Positions 50,844-59,482 of a stretch of DNA of 64,000 bases are shown in pieces; position 1 is the first letter of the stretch, and each line of letters opens with the position of its first letter. Under the pieces are notes generated by a model. That model was not told the origin of the DNA. It did not search any database and was given only the letters and a program-made list of their open reading frames with translations. The stretch comes from Kitasatospora sp. MAA19 (lineage in GTDB: Bacteria; Actinomycetota; Actinomycetes; Streptomycetales; Streptomycetaceae), in contig NZ_JARXYZ010000012.1 of the NCBI RefSeq assembly GCF_029894125.1, positions 1 through 64,000 on the forward strand. The letters run 5' to 3'. The position numbers and the translations under genes are program-made.

Positions 50844-52598
50844 ATGCCACGACTGGAGATCGCCGCAGACGGCTTCCGTCTCGACGACCGACCGCTGCGG
50901 ATCATCTCCGGCGGGCTGCACTACTTCCGCGTCCACCCGGAGCAGTGGGCCGACCGGCTCCGCAAGGCGCGCCTGATGGGGCTGAACACGGTCGAGACCT
51001 ATGTCCCCTGGAACCTCCACGCGCCCCGGCGCGGGGAGTTCCGGCTGGACGCAGGTCTCGACCTGCCCCGATTCCTCGACCTCGCCGCCGCCGAAGGCCT
51101 GCACGTGCTGCTCCGCCCCGGCCCGTACATCTGCGCCGAGTGGGAGGGCGGAGGCCTGCCCTCCTGGCTGCTCGCCGACGAGGACATCGAACTGCGCAGC
51201 CGCGACCCGCGCTACCTGAAGGCGGTCGACGCCTACCTCGGCGCCCTGCTACCGCCCGTTCTCCCGTATCTCTCCACCCGCGGCGGCCCGATCCTCGCCG
51301 TCCAGCTGGAGAACGAGTACGGCGCGTACGGCGACGACTCCGGCTACCTCGAGGACCTGGCGGAGATGCTGGACCGGCACGGAGTCGACGTGCCGCTGTT
51401 CACCTGTGACCAGCCCTCCGACCTGGCCCGCGGCGGCCTCGACGGCGTCCTGCGCACCGTCAACCTCGGCAGCCGGGTGGACGCCGGGCTCGCCGAACTG
51501 CGCACGCGACAGCCGTCCGGGCCGCTGATGTGCAGCGAGTTCTGGATCGGCTGGTTCGACCGTTGGGGCGGCACCCATGTCACCCGCAGTGCCGCCGACG
51601 CCGCGGCGGACCTCGACCGGCTGCTCGCGGCCGGCGCGTCGGTGAACATCTACATGTTCCACGGCGGCACCAACTTCGGCTTCACCAACGGCGCCAACGA
51701 CAAGGGCACGTACCGCCCCACCGTCACGTCGTACGACTACGACGCGCCGCTGGACGAGGCCGGCGACACCACCCCCAAGTACACCGCCTTCCGCGAGGTG
51801 ATCGCCCGGTACGCACCCGTCCCCGAGGAGCCGGCACCCGGGCCCGCCCCCAAGCTCGCCCCGACCACCGCCGAACTCACCGCCTGTGCAGGCCTGCTGG
51901 ACCAGCGCGAGCGGCTCGGCGACGCGGTGCACGCCGACCGACCGCAGACCATGGAACAGCTCGGCCAGTCCGTCGGCTTCGCCCTCTACGAGACGGCACT
52001 CCCGGCGGCCGGACCGGCCGTCCTGCACATCGCCGAGGTACGGGACCGCGCCCAGGTCTTCGTCGACGGCCAGCCGGTCGGCGTCCTGGAACGCGAGAGC
52101 CACGAGCACACGCTCTCCTTCCACGCCCCCCGCCGCGGCGCGCGGCTGTCCGTACTGGTGGAGAACCAGGGAAGGGTCAACTACGGCCAGGGCATGCACG
52201 ACCGCAAGGGCCTGCTCGGCGAGGTCACCGTCAACGGGCGGGCCCCGGAGAGCTGGGACAGCCGGCCGCTGCCGCTCGACGAGCTGGGCGGACTGTCCTT
52301 CACCGCGTTCGAGCCCGCCGCGCCCCCGGTCGGTCCGGCCTTCCACCGGGGGCACCTGGACATCGAACAGCCGGCCGACGGCTTCGTCTCCCTGGACGGC
52401 TGGACCAAGGGTCAGGTCTGGATCAACGACTTCGCACTCGGCCGGTACTGGTCCCGGGGCCCGCAGACCACGCTCTACGTCCCCGCACCGGTCCTGAAGG
52501 CCGGCTGGAACGAGATCACCGTTTTCGAAATGCACGGCTCCAGCACCCGCACGGTCGAACTGCGGGGCACTCCCGACCTGGGCCCCACCGAGGACTGA
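50844..52598 (+). CDS. GH35 beta-galactosidase
   Basis: A 584-residue enzyme without a signal peptide. GH35 marks: IISGGLHYFRVHPEQW, NTVETYVPWNLH, RPGPYICAEWEGGGLPSWLL, acid/base Glu in QLENEYGAYG, nucleophile Glu in MCSEFWIGWFDRWGG, and the C-terminal jelly-roll domain ending WNEITVFEMHG. It acts in the cytoplasm on imported beta-galactosides. It starts at ATG 50844 with AAGGAG upstream and follows the GH5-like gene by 37 bp. Last gene of this sugar series. Confidence 0.94.
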   Translation: MPRLEIAADGFRLDDRPLRIISGGLHYFRVHPEQWADRLRKARLMGLNTVETYVPWNLHAPRRGEFRLDAGLDLPRFLDLAAAEGLHVLLRPGPYICAEWEGGGLPSWLLADEDIELRSRDPRYLKAVDAYLGALLPPVLPYLSTRGGPILAVQLENEYGAYGDDSGYLEDLAEMLDRHGVDVPLFTCDQPSDLARGGLDGVLRTVNLGSRVDAGLAELRTRQPSGPLMCSEFWIGWFDRWGGTHVTRSAADAAADLDRLLAAGASVNIYMFHGGTNFGFTNGANDKGTYRPTVTSYDYDAPLDEAGDTTPKYTAFREVIARYAPVPEEPAPGPAPKLAPTTAELTACAGLLDQRERLGDAVHADRPQTMEQLGQSVGFALYETALPAAGPAVLHIAEVRDRAQVFVDGQPVGVLERESHEHTLSFHAPRRGARLSVLVENQGRVNYGQGMHDRKGLLGEVTVNGRAPESWDSRPLPLDELGGLSFTAFEPAAPPVGPAFHRGHLDIEQPADGFVSLDGWTKGQVWINDFALGRYWSRGPQTTLYVPAPVLKAGWNEITVFEMHGSSTRTVELRGTPDLGPTED

Positions 52599-52709
52599 GG
52601 CCGACGACGCCCTGGATTCCGCACCTCGCCCGACGACCGGCCCGCCGTCCGACGAGCCCACGACCGCGGTGCCAGGCCCGCAGCTGTGTGGGCCCGGCAC
52701 CGCGGGCGG

Positions 52710-53147
52710 CTACCTCTTGCCCTGCTTGTTCCAGTTGTCCCAGGTCGGCCGGTTGCCGAACACCGGCGTGATGGTCCCGCTGGTGAGGAGAAGCAGCGGC
52801 CCGGTCGTGCCGCGAGAACTCGCCCGCCACACGGATCGCCCGAGGCCGCCGCCAGTCGACCGCCTCCGGCACCTCGGCACCCAGGCGTCTACGCACCAGC
52901 GCCTCGACCCCTTCCTTGCCGCCAGCCACTCCCGCAGGAAGCTCGCGACGGTGGTGCGGCGGTCCTCGGGGACCCCGCGCAGCTCACCGTCCAGCACCGC
53001 CTTCATCTCCCGGGCCGCCTCGGCCCGGCCGGCGAACCCGCCCCGACGGCGGGTACGGCGCCAGCCGTCCTCCCGCGCCAGGTCGACGGCGTACGTCCAC
53101 CTGCCGTGATCCGGCTCCTCCGACAGGCGCACACACCACGGACTCAA
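52710..53147 (-). pseudogene. remnant of a tyrosine-recombinase (phage-type) integrase N-terminus
   Basis: The 145-codon frame begins with sequence typical of integrase arm-binding domains: WTYAVDLAREDGWRRTRRRGG, FAGRAEAAREMKAVLDGELRGV, then FLREWLAARKG. After about residue 76 the integrase similarity ends abruptly and the rest is unrelated, with no catalytic R-H-R-Y domain anywhere nearby. I read this as a degraded integrase left by a mobile element. No attachment-site repeats or tRNA were recognised beside it. Confidence 0.65.
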
Positions 53148-53578
53148 CTGCCTCCCACGCCCGTCCGAGCAGCCACACCGCTGGCCGGGCGAGTGGGCGA
53201 GGCGGCGGAGTCGTGGACCAGGTCGGTCGGGTTCTCGACGTCGAGGGACGGCATCGGCGCGGGCGACGAGGTGGCGGCCGCGGGGGGTGGAGTCTCGGTG
53301 CGGGGCGGCGCGGTGGCGGCCGGGGCCGTTCGGGGCGGTGCAGGGGTGGCCGTGCCCGGAGCCGCCGGGGCGCTCGGCGAAGCGGCCGTCGTGGTGGACG
53401 CTTTCGTCTCAGTGGCCGTCGGGGACACGGTCGAAGGCGTTGCCGTGGCGGCGGTGGTAGGAGCCGTGGTCGGGCTGGCGGGCTGGTTGTCGCCGCCCTC
53501 GTCCGCGTCGCAGGCCGAGGCGGTTCCGAGCGCGGCGAGGATGAGGACGACGATTCCCACGGCTCTGTGTCGGTGCAT
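53144..53578 (-). CDS. Thr/Pro/Ala-rich lipoprotein
   Basis: A 144-residue lipoprotein. ATG 53578 with GGGAG upstream gives a short basic start (MHRHRAVGIVVLILAAL) and a lipobox ending TASAC. The mature part is almost entirely Thr, Pro, Ala and Ser, a likely O-glycosylated or extended cell-surface spacer with no domain. Function unknown. The frame stays open further upstream, but that part has no signal features. Confidence 0.7.
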   Translation of the reverse strand: MHRHRAVGIVVLILAALGTASACDADEGGDNQPASPTTAPTTAATATPSTVSPTATETKASTTTAASPSAPAAPGTATPAPPRTAPAATAPPRTETPPPAAATSSPAPMPSLDVENPTDLVHDSAASPTRPASGVAARTGVGGS

Positions 53579-53858
53579 GCGGTGGGATCTCCCGATTCTG
53601 GCGGACGGTGTGGCCGTGAGACGACCTCCCTGCGCAATCGGTTCCGTCGGCGCGGCCCCAACCCTCCCCGGTCGGCGATGCCTTGACCACCAACTGCCGG
53701 CCGACATTCCGTTGTCCTGAACTGATTTCACAGAATTGGCTTTAATCATTCGTTACGCCGATTCCCTTCCCAGCGTGCCATTGCACCGGCCAGGCTTCGG
53801 TCTGCTCAAGTCGGGGCGCGCGACCGCGCATCCCGGACGCCCAGGGGAGGACGCACCC

Positions 53859-56561
53859 GTGCCGAACAGGCAACGACGACGGCTGCTCATGAGCGCTGTC
53901 ACGCTCACCGCGCTCAGCCTGACCACCACTCAGGCCATCGCCGCACCCACCGCACAGTCCGGGACCCAGCCGGTCCCGGTACAGCACCTGACCGAGATCG
54001 GCCAGAAGCACGCGCAGAAGGTCAAGGGCAAGACGGCGACCGGTCAGGCCTCCTCCGCCAAGGCCGAGTCCGGAGCGGACGAGGGCGGCGAGGCGGAGAA
54101 CTCCGCCGAGGGCACCGCGCAGTACACCGAGGCCCGCACCGCCCCCGGCGTGGTCGCACCCGGCGCCTACGGCGCGGCCTGGGCCCAGCTGCAATCGCTG
54201 CCGCACGCCGGCGGCAGCTGGGACCACGTCACGGACAAGCCGTACAACGGGGACGACCCGCGCTACCGCGACGTCAACTCCAACTCCAGCGGCGGCGCTG
54301 GCTACGTCACCGGCCGGATCACCGGCCTGGCGGCCGACAGCGACGGGTACGTCTACGCGGGCGGTGCGAACGGCGGGGTGTTCCGCTCCCGCACCGGTGG
54401 CGGGCACTGGGAGGCGATCGCCGACAAGCTGCCGACGCTGTCCACCGGCACCCTGAACCTCGACGGTGGCGGCCGGCTCTGGTACGCCACCGGTGAGTCC
54501 AACACCGGTGCGACCTCGTACGTCGGCACCGGCGTGTACGTGCTCTCCGACCCCGAGCACGGCGAGTTCCAGCCCGGGAACCGGGTTGGCGGGGCCGAGC
54601 TGGAGTCCACCACGATCCACCAGTTGCGGTTCGCCGGGGACAAGGTGTGGGCGGCCACCAACCGGGGCGTGTGGAGCCACTCCACCACCACGCTGTCGGG
54701 CCCGTGGACGCTGGAGTTCGCGCCCAACCCCGACTACCTGCCGGGTGGTTCGAAGGCGGCCGACCCGTCCGCGCCGTACAAGAACATCGCCAACGACGTC
54801 GCGATCGACCCCAAGGACCCGTCGAAGGTGATCCTTGCCGTGGGCTGGCGCGGCGGCGACACCTACAACGGCTTCTACAGCAAGGCCACGGACGGGAGTT
54901 GGCAGCGCGTCGGTTCGCTCGGCGACCTGCCGACGGACGCGGCGAATGTCGGCAACGTGACCTTCGCGCGCTCGGCGGACGGCTCGCGCTACTACGCCAT
55001 CGACCAGTCCCCTGACGTCATGGCGCACAACCCCGACACCGGCCTCAAGGGCGTCTACGTCTCCAAGTCAGGCTCCCCGGCCGGCCCGTGGACCCTGGTC
55101 GCGGACAAGGACAAGCTCAAGGGCTCCGGCTCCGCGCTCCAGGACGCGGGCTACCAGCCCGGCATCCAGTCCTGGTACAACCAGTTCCTCCAGGTCGACC
55201 CGGCCAACCCGGACCACGTCTGGGCGGGCCTGGAGGAGGTCTTCGAGACCACCGACGGCGGCGCCAAGTGGGCCACCATCGCCCCGTACTGGAACAACCC
55301 GTTCCCGTGCTGGAGCATCGACCCCACCAAGCAGACCGGCGACTGCTCGCCGACCACGCACTCCGACCAGCACGCCGTCGCCATCGGCAGCAACCACGGC
55401 CAGGCCTCGGTGTACGTGGGCAACGACGGCGGCATCTACACCCGCCCGGTCAACGGCCAGCTGGACGCGGGCGGCCACGCCAAGGACTGGAAGTCCCTCA
55501 ACGACGGCACCATCGACACCCTGCAGTACTACTCGGTCGGCGTCGGCAAGGACCCCGCCGACCGCTCCGGCAAGGGCGTGATCGTCAGCGGCGGCCTCCA
55601 GGACAACGGCGAGTCCATCCTGCGCGCCCACGACAAGGTGATGGGCTCCAACTTCGGCGGCGACGGCGCCGACACCCTCGTCGACCCGGCCAACGGCTGC
55701 AACATCGCCGAGGAGTACGTCTACCTCGACATGTGGGTCACCCAGAACTGCGCCGTCAACAACGGCGGCTGGACGAAGGACCCGAGCAAGGCCACCTCCT
55801 ACGAGGTGGCCCCGCCCGACAAGGATCTCGGCGGCGCCGGGGCCCGCTTCATCGCCCCGATCACCGCCGACCCGAAGGACGGCAACACCTGGATCGCCGG
55901 CGGCCGGCACGTCTGGGTCCAGCACAAGGGCTACGCGATCCGCAGCGGCAGCGAGTGGACCAGTGCCTACGACCTCGGTGAGGGCCACGTCGCCACCGCC
56001 GTCGCCACCGTCAACGGCACCGTCTACGCGGGCTGGTGCGGCCCCTGCAACAACCAGGGCTTCAGCCGCGGCATCGCCGTGGGCAAGACCGACGGCACCG
56101 GCTGGCACCAGCTCAACCTGCCCGTCGACGGCACCCTGCCCAACCGGTACGTCTCCTCCTTCGCGGTCGACGAGAACGACGCCCAGCACGTCTTCGTCTC
56201 GTTCAGCGGCTTCTCCCGCAGCTGGACGGAGGGCCCCGGCGCCGGGATCGGCCACCTCTTCGAGACCCACGACGGCGGCACGACCTGGACCGACGTCTCG
56301 GCCAACCTGCCCGACGTGCCGGCCACCTCGATCAAGCTGCTGCCGAACGGCGGCCTGGCCCTCGGCACCGACCTCGCCGCGTTCTACCGCGCGCCCGGCA
56401 CCACCGACTTCAAGGTGCTCGGCAAGGGCCTGCCCACCACCTCGGTGCAGCAGCTCAAGATCGGCCCCGACGGCAAGCTCTACGCCGCCACCTTCGGCCG
56501 CGGCATCTGGTCCTTCGACCTGCGCCGCCTCGGCCGAGGCCATGGGTTCGACGAGGACTGA
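53859..56561 (+). CDS. secreted BNR/beta-propeller protein (sialidase/GH74-like repeats)
   Basis: A 900-residue secreted protein. Start GTG 53859 (GGGGAGG upstream) gives a signal peptide ending about TQAIAA. The mature protein has repeated propeller blades with Asp-box-like turns (TTDGGAKWATI, THDGGTTWTDV, RTGGGHWEAI) spread from about residue 150 to the end. This layout occurs in GH74 xyloglucanases, sialidases and VPS10-like proteins. A conserved catalytic pair could not be assigned by eye, so an enzymatic role is uncertain. A pre-propeller Lys/Ala/Glu-rich segment (about 45-110) looks disordered. A strong hairpin follows the stop. Confidence 0.82.
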   Translation: MPNRQRRRLLMSAVTLTALSLTTTQAIAAPTAQSGTQPVPVQHLTEIGQKHAQKVKGKTATGQASSAKAESGADEGGEAENSAEGTAQYTEARTAPGVVAPGAYGAAWAQLQSLPHAGGSWDHVTDKPYNGDDPRYRDVNSNSSGGAGYVTGRITGLAADSDGYVYAGGANGGVFRSRTGGGHWEAIADKLPTLSTGTLNLDGGGRLWYATGESNTGATSYVGTGVYVLSDPEHGEFQPGNRVGGAELESTTIHQLRFAGDKVWAATNRGVWSHSTTTLSGPWTLEFAPNPDYLPGGSKAADPSAPYKNIANDVAIDPKDPSKVILAVGWRGGDTYNGFYSKATDGSWQRVGSLGDLPTDAANVGNVTFARSADGSRYYAIDQSPDVMAHNPDTGLKGVYVSKSGSPAGPWTLVADKDKLKGSGSALQDAGYQPGIQSWYNQFLQVDPANPDHVWAGLEEVFETTDGGAKWATIAPYWNNPFPCWSIDPTKQTGDCSPTTHSDQHAVAIGSNHGQASVYVGNDGGIYTRPVNGQLDAGGHAKDWKSLNDGTIDTLQYYSVGVGKDPADRSGKGVIVSGGLQDNGESILRAHDKVMGSNFGGDGADTLVDPANGCNIAEEYVYLDMWVTQNCAVNNGGWTKDPSKATSYEVAPPDKDLGGAGARFIAPITADPKDGNTWIAGGRHVWVQHKGYAIRSGSEWTSAYDLGEGHVATAVATVNGTVYAGWCGPCNNQGFSRGIAVGKTDGTGWHQLNLPVDGTLPNRYVSSFAVDENDAQHVFVSFSGFSRSWTEGPGAGIGHLFETHDGGTTWTDVSANLPDVPATSIKLLPNGGLALGTDLAAFYRAPGTTDFKVLGKGLPTTSVQQLKIGPDGKLYAATFGRGIWSFDLRRLGRGHGFDED

Positions 56562-56586
56562 TCCTTTTCGCCTCGCTGCGCGACAC

Positions 56587-56630
56587 CGCCGGTGTGCGGT
56601 CCGGTCATCCGACCGGTTCGCACACCGGCG
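56587..56630. terminator. nested hairpin terminator
   Basis: Outer arms CGCCGGTGTGCG / CGCACACCGGCG enclose an inner CCGGTC/GACCGG stem, 26 bp after the propeller-protein stop. Confidence 0.8.
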
Positions 56631-56760
56631 GTTCGCATCTCGGGCAGTGGAGCCCGACGGCGTGCGGAGGGCACACCGTCTTCCCACGTGGCCCGGCGGC
56701 TGGTCAGCGGGAGCGCCGGAGCCGTGAGATCGACTGACGGTCAACGGCGGGCGGCGGCCG

Positions 56761-58200
56761 TCAGGCCGGCCAGGGCGAGGAGCGTCCAGGCCGCGAGGTA
56801 GGTGAACGCGGTGCCCGGGGAGCCTGGTGCAGCAGATCTTCCAGCTTCAGTTTCTGGGCCTGGAACACGGGGAGGAGTGCGGTCCGCTGCTCGGGTGAGA
56901 ACTCGGGGAGCCGCCGTCCCAGGAGCCTGCAGGTGCGGAGCCATTCGACGAGTGCGGGGTCGGCGGTCCATTGCACGATCCGCTCCTGGATGTCGCCGAA
57001 GGACCGTATCCAGTCCAGGGCGGAGTCGGGGTGCTGCGAGGGTGCGCACAGCGCGTTCTTGGTGTCGTCGTCAGCGTAACTCGCCTCGACGTGGGCGGTG
57101 ACTGCGGCGCTGAACACTTGCTGGCAGGGAATCACCGCCTGCAAGGTGATGCGCGCTCGGTCGAACACCGGCACCTTCGGCCGTCGCTCCAGACCGTCGG
57201 CGGTGCAGTCGATGTAGAGGGTGCCGGCCTGCGCGGGAATGGTGGCCTGGTCGAGTTCGACCGCGGTCTCGTCGATGCGCTTGACCCTGCCGTGGCGGAC
57301 GATGTCGCCGATGCGGCGCAGCTGGTCGAGTTCGGCGCGGGCGACCGTCGCGCAGCGGTAGGCGGTGGGCTCGACGTCGGGCGACAGCCGCAGCAGCAGG
57401 CCGCGGTCCTCCAGCCGGGTGAACAGCTCTTGGATCGTGTCAGCGCCGGCCACGGCCTCGCGACGGGCTGCTTCCGTTTCGCCGTCGGAATTCCCCGGCT
57501 GCAGGTTGGCGCGGTCGAGCAGCCACGAATCGCGCGGCATGATCCAGGTGATGTCGGCCGGATCGGTGCCGCGGCTGAGCAGCCACAGGCAGGCGTCGAT
57601 GCCGGTCTTCCCTGCTCCGACGACGGTGTAGTGGGACGGCTGGTGCTGCAGGGCGGGCAGCTGGTTGGGGGTGATCAGGCGGACGCCAGGGGCGACTTCG
57701 TACGTGGGCGCCACCATGGCCGGCACCGTGACGTTCATGTAGGTGGCGTCCACGGTCCGCCGTTTGACGGTCACCTCGAACTCGGCGCCGCTGACGGTGG
57801 AGTGGAAGCGGTGGACGTCGGGCCGCTGCGGATCGGGGCCGTCGTAGCACGACTTGGGGAAGTAGGAGACACGTCCGGTCGGCAGGAGTGTCCTGCGCAT
57901 CACCTGGTCGAGGTAGGTCAGGATCTCGCCGGCCGAGGCCAGTTCGTGCATTCCGGCGTTCCAGCCGTCCTGGTCCACCGCGCCGCTGCCCAGCTCGCTG
58001 GAGTTGACGCCGTAGAAGGCCGACGGCTGGTGCAGGCGTACGAAGGGGTAGGCGACCGTCCAGTGACCGCCGGGCTGGTCGTAGCGGTCGACGATGGCCA
58101 CCGTCGCGTCGGTTTCGGCGACGAGGGTGTCGGCGAAGGCCATGCCCATGGCCCCGGCGCCGATGATCAGGTAGTCGACCTCGAGAGCTGTCGGATTCAA
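56761..58200 (-). CDS. FAD/NAD(P)-binding oxidoreductase, possibly altered C-terminus
   Basis: A 479-residue flavoprotein with two dinucleotide folds: IIGAGAMGMAFADTL at the N-terminus and VVGAGKTGIDACLWLL near residue 195. The layout resembles flavin-containing monooxygenase-like proteins of unknown substrate. The start codon is TTG 58200 with GGAAGGA upstream. The last about 20 residues (after KLKLEDLLHQAP) are Arg/Pro/Ser-rich and unlike a protein core. In the neighbouring frame the same DNA encodes a hydrophobic helix ending in a stop, so the true 3' end may have been lost at a rearrangement. The TetR gene upstream is a plausible regulator. Confidence 0.8.
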   Translation of the reverse strand: MNPTALEVDYLIIGAGAMGMAFADTLVAETDATVAIVDRYDQPGGHWTVAYPFVRLHQPSAFYGVNSSELGSGAVDQDGWNAGMHELASAGEILTYLDQVMRRTLLPTGRVSYFPKSCYDGPDPQRPDVHRFHSTVSGAEFEVTVKRRTVDATYMNVTVPAMVAPTYEVAPGVRLITPNQLPALQHQPSHYTVVGAGKTGIDACLWLLSRGTDPADITWIMPRDSWLLDRANLQPGNSDGETEAARREAVAGADTIQELFTRLEDRGLLLRLSPDVEPTAYRCATVARAELDQLRRIGDIVRHGRVKRIDETAVELDQATIPAQAGTLYIDCTADGLERRPKVPVFDRARITLQAVIPCQQVFSAAVTAHVEASYADDDTKNALCAPSQHPDSALDWIRSFGDIQERIVQWTADPALVEWLRTCRLLGRRLPEFSPEQRTALLPVFQAQKLKLEDLLHQAPRAPRSPTSRPGRSSPWPA

Positions 58201-58518
58201 CGGATGCCGTCCTTCCGTGGTGCTTTTCGAAGGTGGGAGCCGACCGTGCCCGGCGCGGCCCGCGGTTACTGGTGGAACGCCGCAGCAGAGCCACGACGGG
58301 TGAGGACGTCTCGTTCGCGCGATGTCCGGCCGTCAGGCCCGGCGCACGAGGCGGACCCGGTGGACAGGACCGCAGCGAAAAGGCATGACAGCAGGGGCCG
58401 TTGACCGCACGCGGTGGCTCGGCACACCGCTGCGATCACGGCCACGCGCGGATCCCGGGCCCTATGAGGAGCGGGCCATCGGGCCCTGCGAGGAACACCT
58501 CGGGGTTGACGGAAAGGC
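58201..58518. other. 318-bp spacer between TetR and oxidoreductase genes
   Basis: No gene or strong repeat seen. It presumably carries the promoter of the oxidoreductase gene. Confidence 0.6.
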
Positions 58519-59190
58519 TCAGGAACTGGAGGGGGTCACGCCGGCGACTTGCTCCTCCTCGGCGGCCGTGAGGGCGACCACCGGCATGTCCGTCAGCCCG
58601 GGGCGCACCCGCAGGCCGTCCAGGACGATCGTCAGCTGGCGCCTCCACACCGTGCTGGAGACCGGCTGGGTGTGCTGTATCACGCAGCTCAGCATGTAGA
58701 AGACGAGTTGCATGTCGGTCGTCGCCAAGTCCGGCCGCAGCAGGCCGGCGTCCTGGGCGCGACGTATGACCGCCTCGGCTGCGGGCACGAACCTGCGACG
58801 AGCCTGCGCCACCAGCGGACGGCCTCCGACCTCGGAGAACACGACTTCTCGCAGTCCGCGGTCGGCCGCCATCTGCTCCAGCGCCATGGTCAGCAGGCCG
58901 ACGACCCCGTCCCAGGGGTCGTCACTGGCCAGAGCCTGCTCGGCTGCCATCGTCAAGGCTTCGACACGCTCTTCGAACAGCTCGTTGATCAGTGCTTGCT
59001 TGTTGCCGAAGAGCCGGTAGGAAGTCGCCACTCCGACGCCGGCATGGCGAGCGATGTCGTCGAGGTTCACCCCCAGCCCCCGCTCGGCGAACACCTCCCG
59101 AGCGGCCTGGAGCGTGCGCTGCCGATTGGCCTCGGCATCGCGTCTCAGGCGCCGTGCGCCACGGGGTGCGGATGAATCCGTTCCGTCCAT
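58519..59190 (-). CDS. TetR-family transcriptional regulator
   Basis: A 223-residue regulator with an N-terminal TetR helix-turn-helix (residues about 20-66: TLQAAREVFAERGLGVNLDDIARHAGVGVATSYRLFGNKQALI) and a ligand-binding C-terminal region. ATG 59190 has no obvious ribosome binding site, so the transcript may be leaderless. A 15-bp palindrome 22 bp upstream is the likely autoregulatory operator. It probably also controls the oxidoreductase gene downstream on the same strand. Confidence 0.92.
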   Translation of the reverse strand: MDGTDSSAPRGARRLRRDAEANRQRTLQAAREVFAERGLGVNLDDIARHAGVGVATSYRLFGNKQALINELFEERVEALTMAAEQALASDDPWDGVVGLLTMALEQMAADRGLREVVFSEVGGRPLVAQARRRFVPAAEAVIRRAQDAGLLRPDLATTDMQLVFYMLSCVIQHTQPVSSTVWRRQLTIVLDGLRVRPGLTDMPVVALTAAEEEQVAGVTPSSS

Positions 59191-59211
59191 GAACCCACAC
59201 TAGCACCATTT

Positions 59212-59226
59212 GGAGTTGGCAACTCC
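59212..59226. promoter_or_regulatory. palindromic operator of the TetR gene
   Basis: GGAGTTGGCAACTCC is a perfect 7-bp inverted repeat around one central base, a typical size for a TetR-family operator, positioned just upstream of the regulator start. Confidence 0.7.
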
Positions 59227-59426
59227 ACTTATGTTGTGCCGCCTTGTCCTCCCGAACAGCGGATGCGCGGCGGGAGCGTGACGGACGGTCAGGCGGACCA
59301 TTCGTGGTCGTCGACGTCATCACCGGTCGCCCGGCCGGGTCGCCAGTTCGGTCGCCGCAGCTGCCGCTCAGGGCGACCCGGATCGACGCCGATGGAGTGG
59401 AGGCCGCCGAGAGGCGTCGTGCGGGC

Positions 59427-59478
59427 GTGGCCGGGGCCGAAGCGGAGGCGTCTGCCGCTCCGCTTCGGCCCCGGCCAC
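59427..59478. terminator. very strong hairpin terminator of the GH27 gene
   Basis: Perfect 21-bp arms (first bases GTGGCCGGGGCCGAAG) with a 10-nt loop begin 4 bp beyond the GH27 stop codon. The remainder of 59227-59482 shows no gene. Confidence 0.88.
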
Positions 59479-59482
59479 GTGC

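Noticed and set aside
55068..56744. Minus-strand open frame (558 codons) opposite the beta-propeller protein
   Set aside because: The plus-strand propeller repeats and signal peptide are convincing; the antisense product is Val/Gly/Ala-rich noise.
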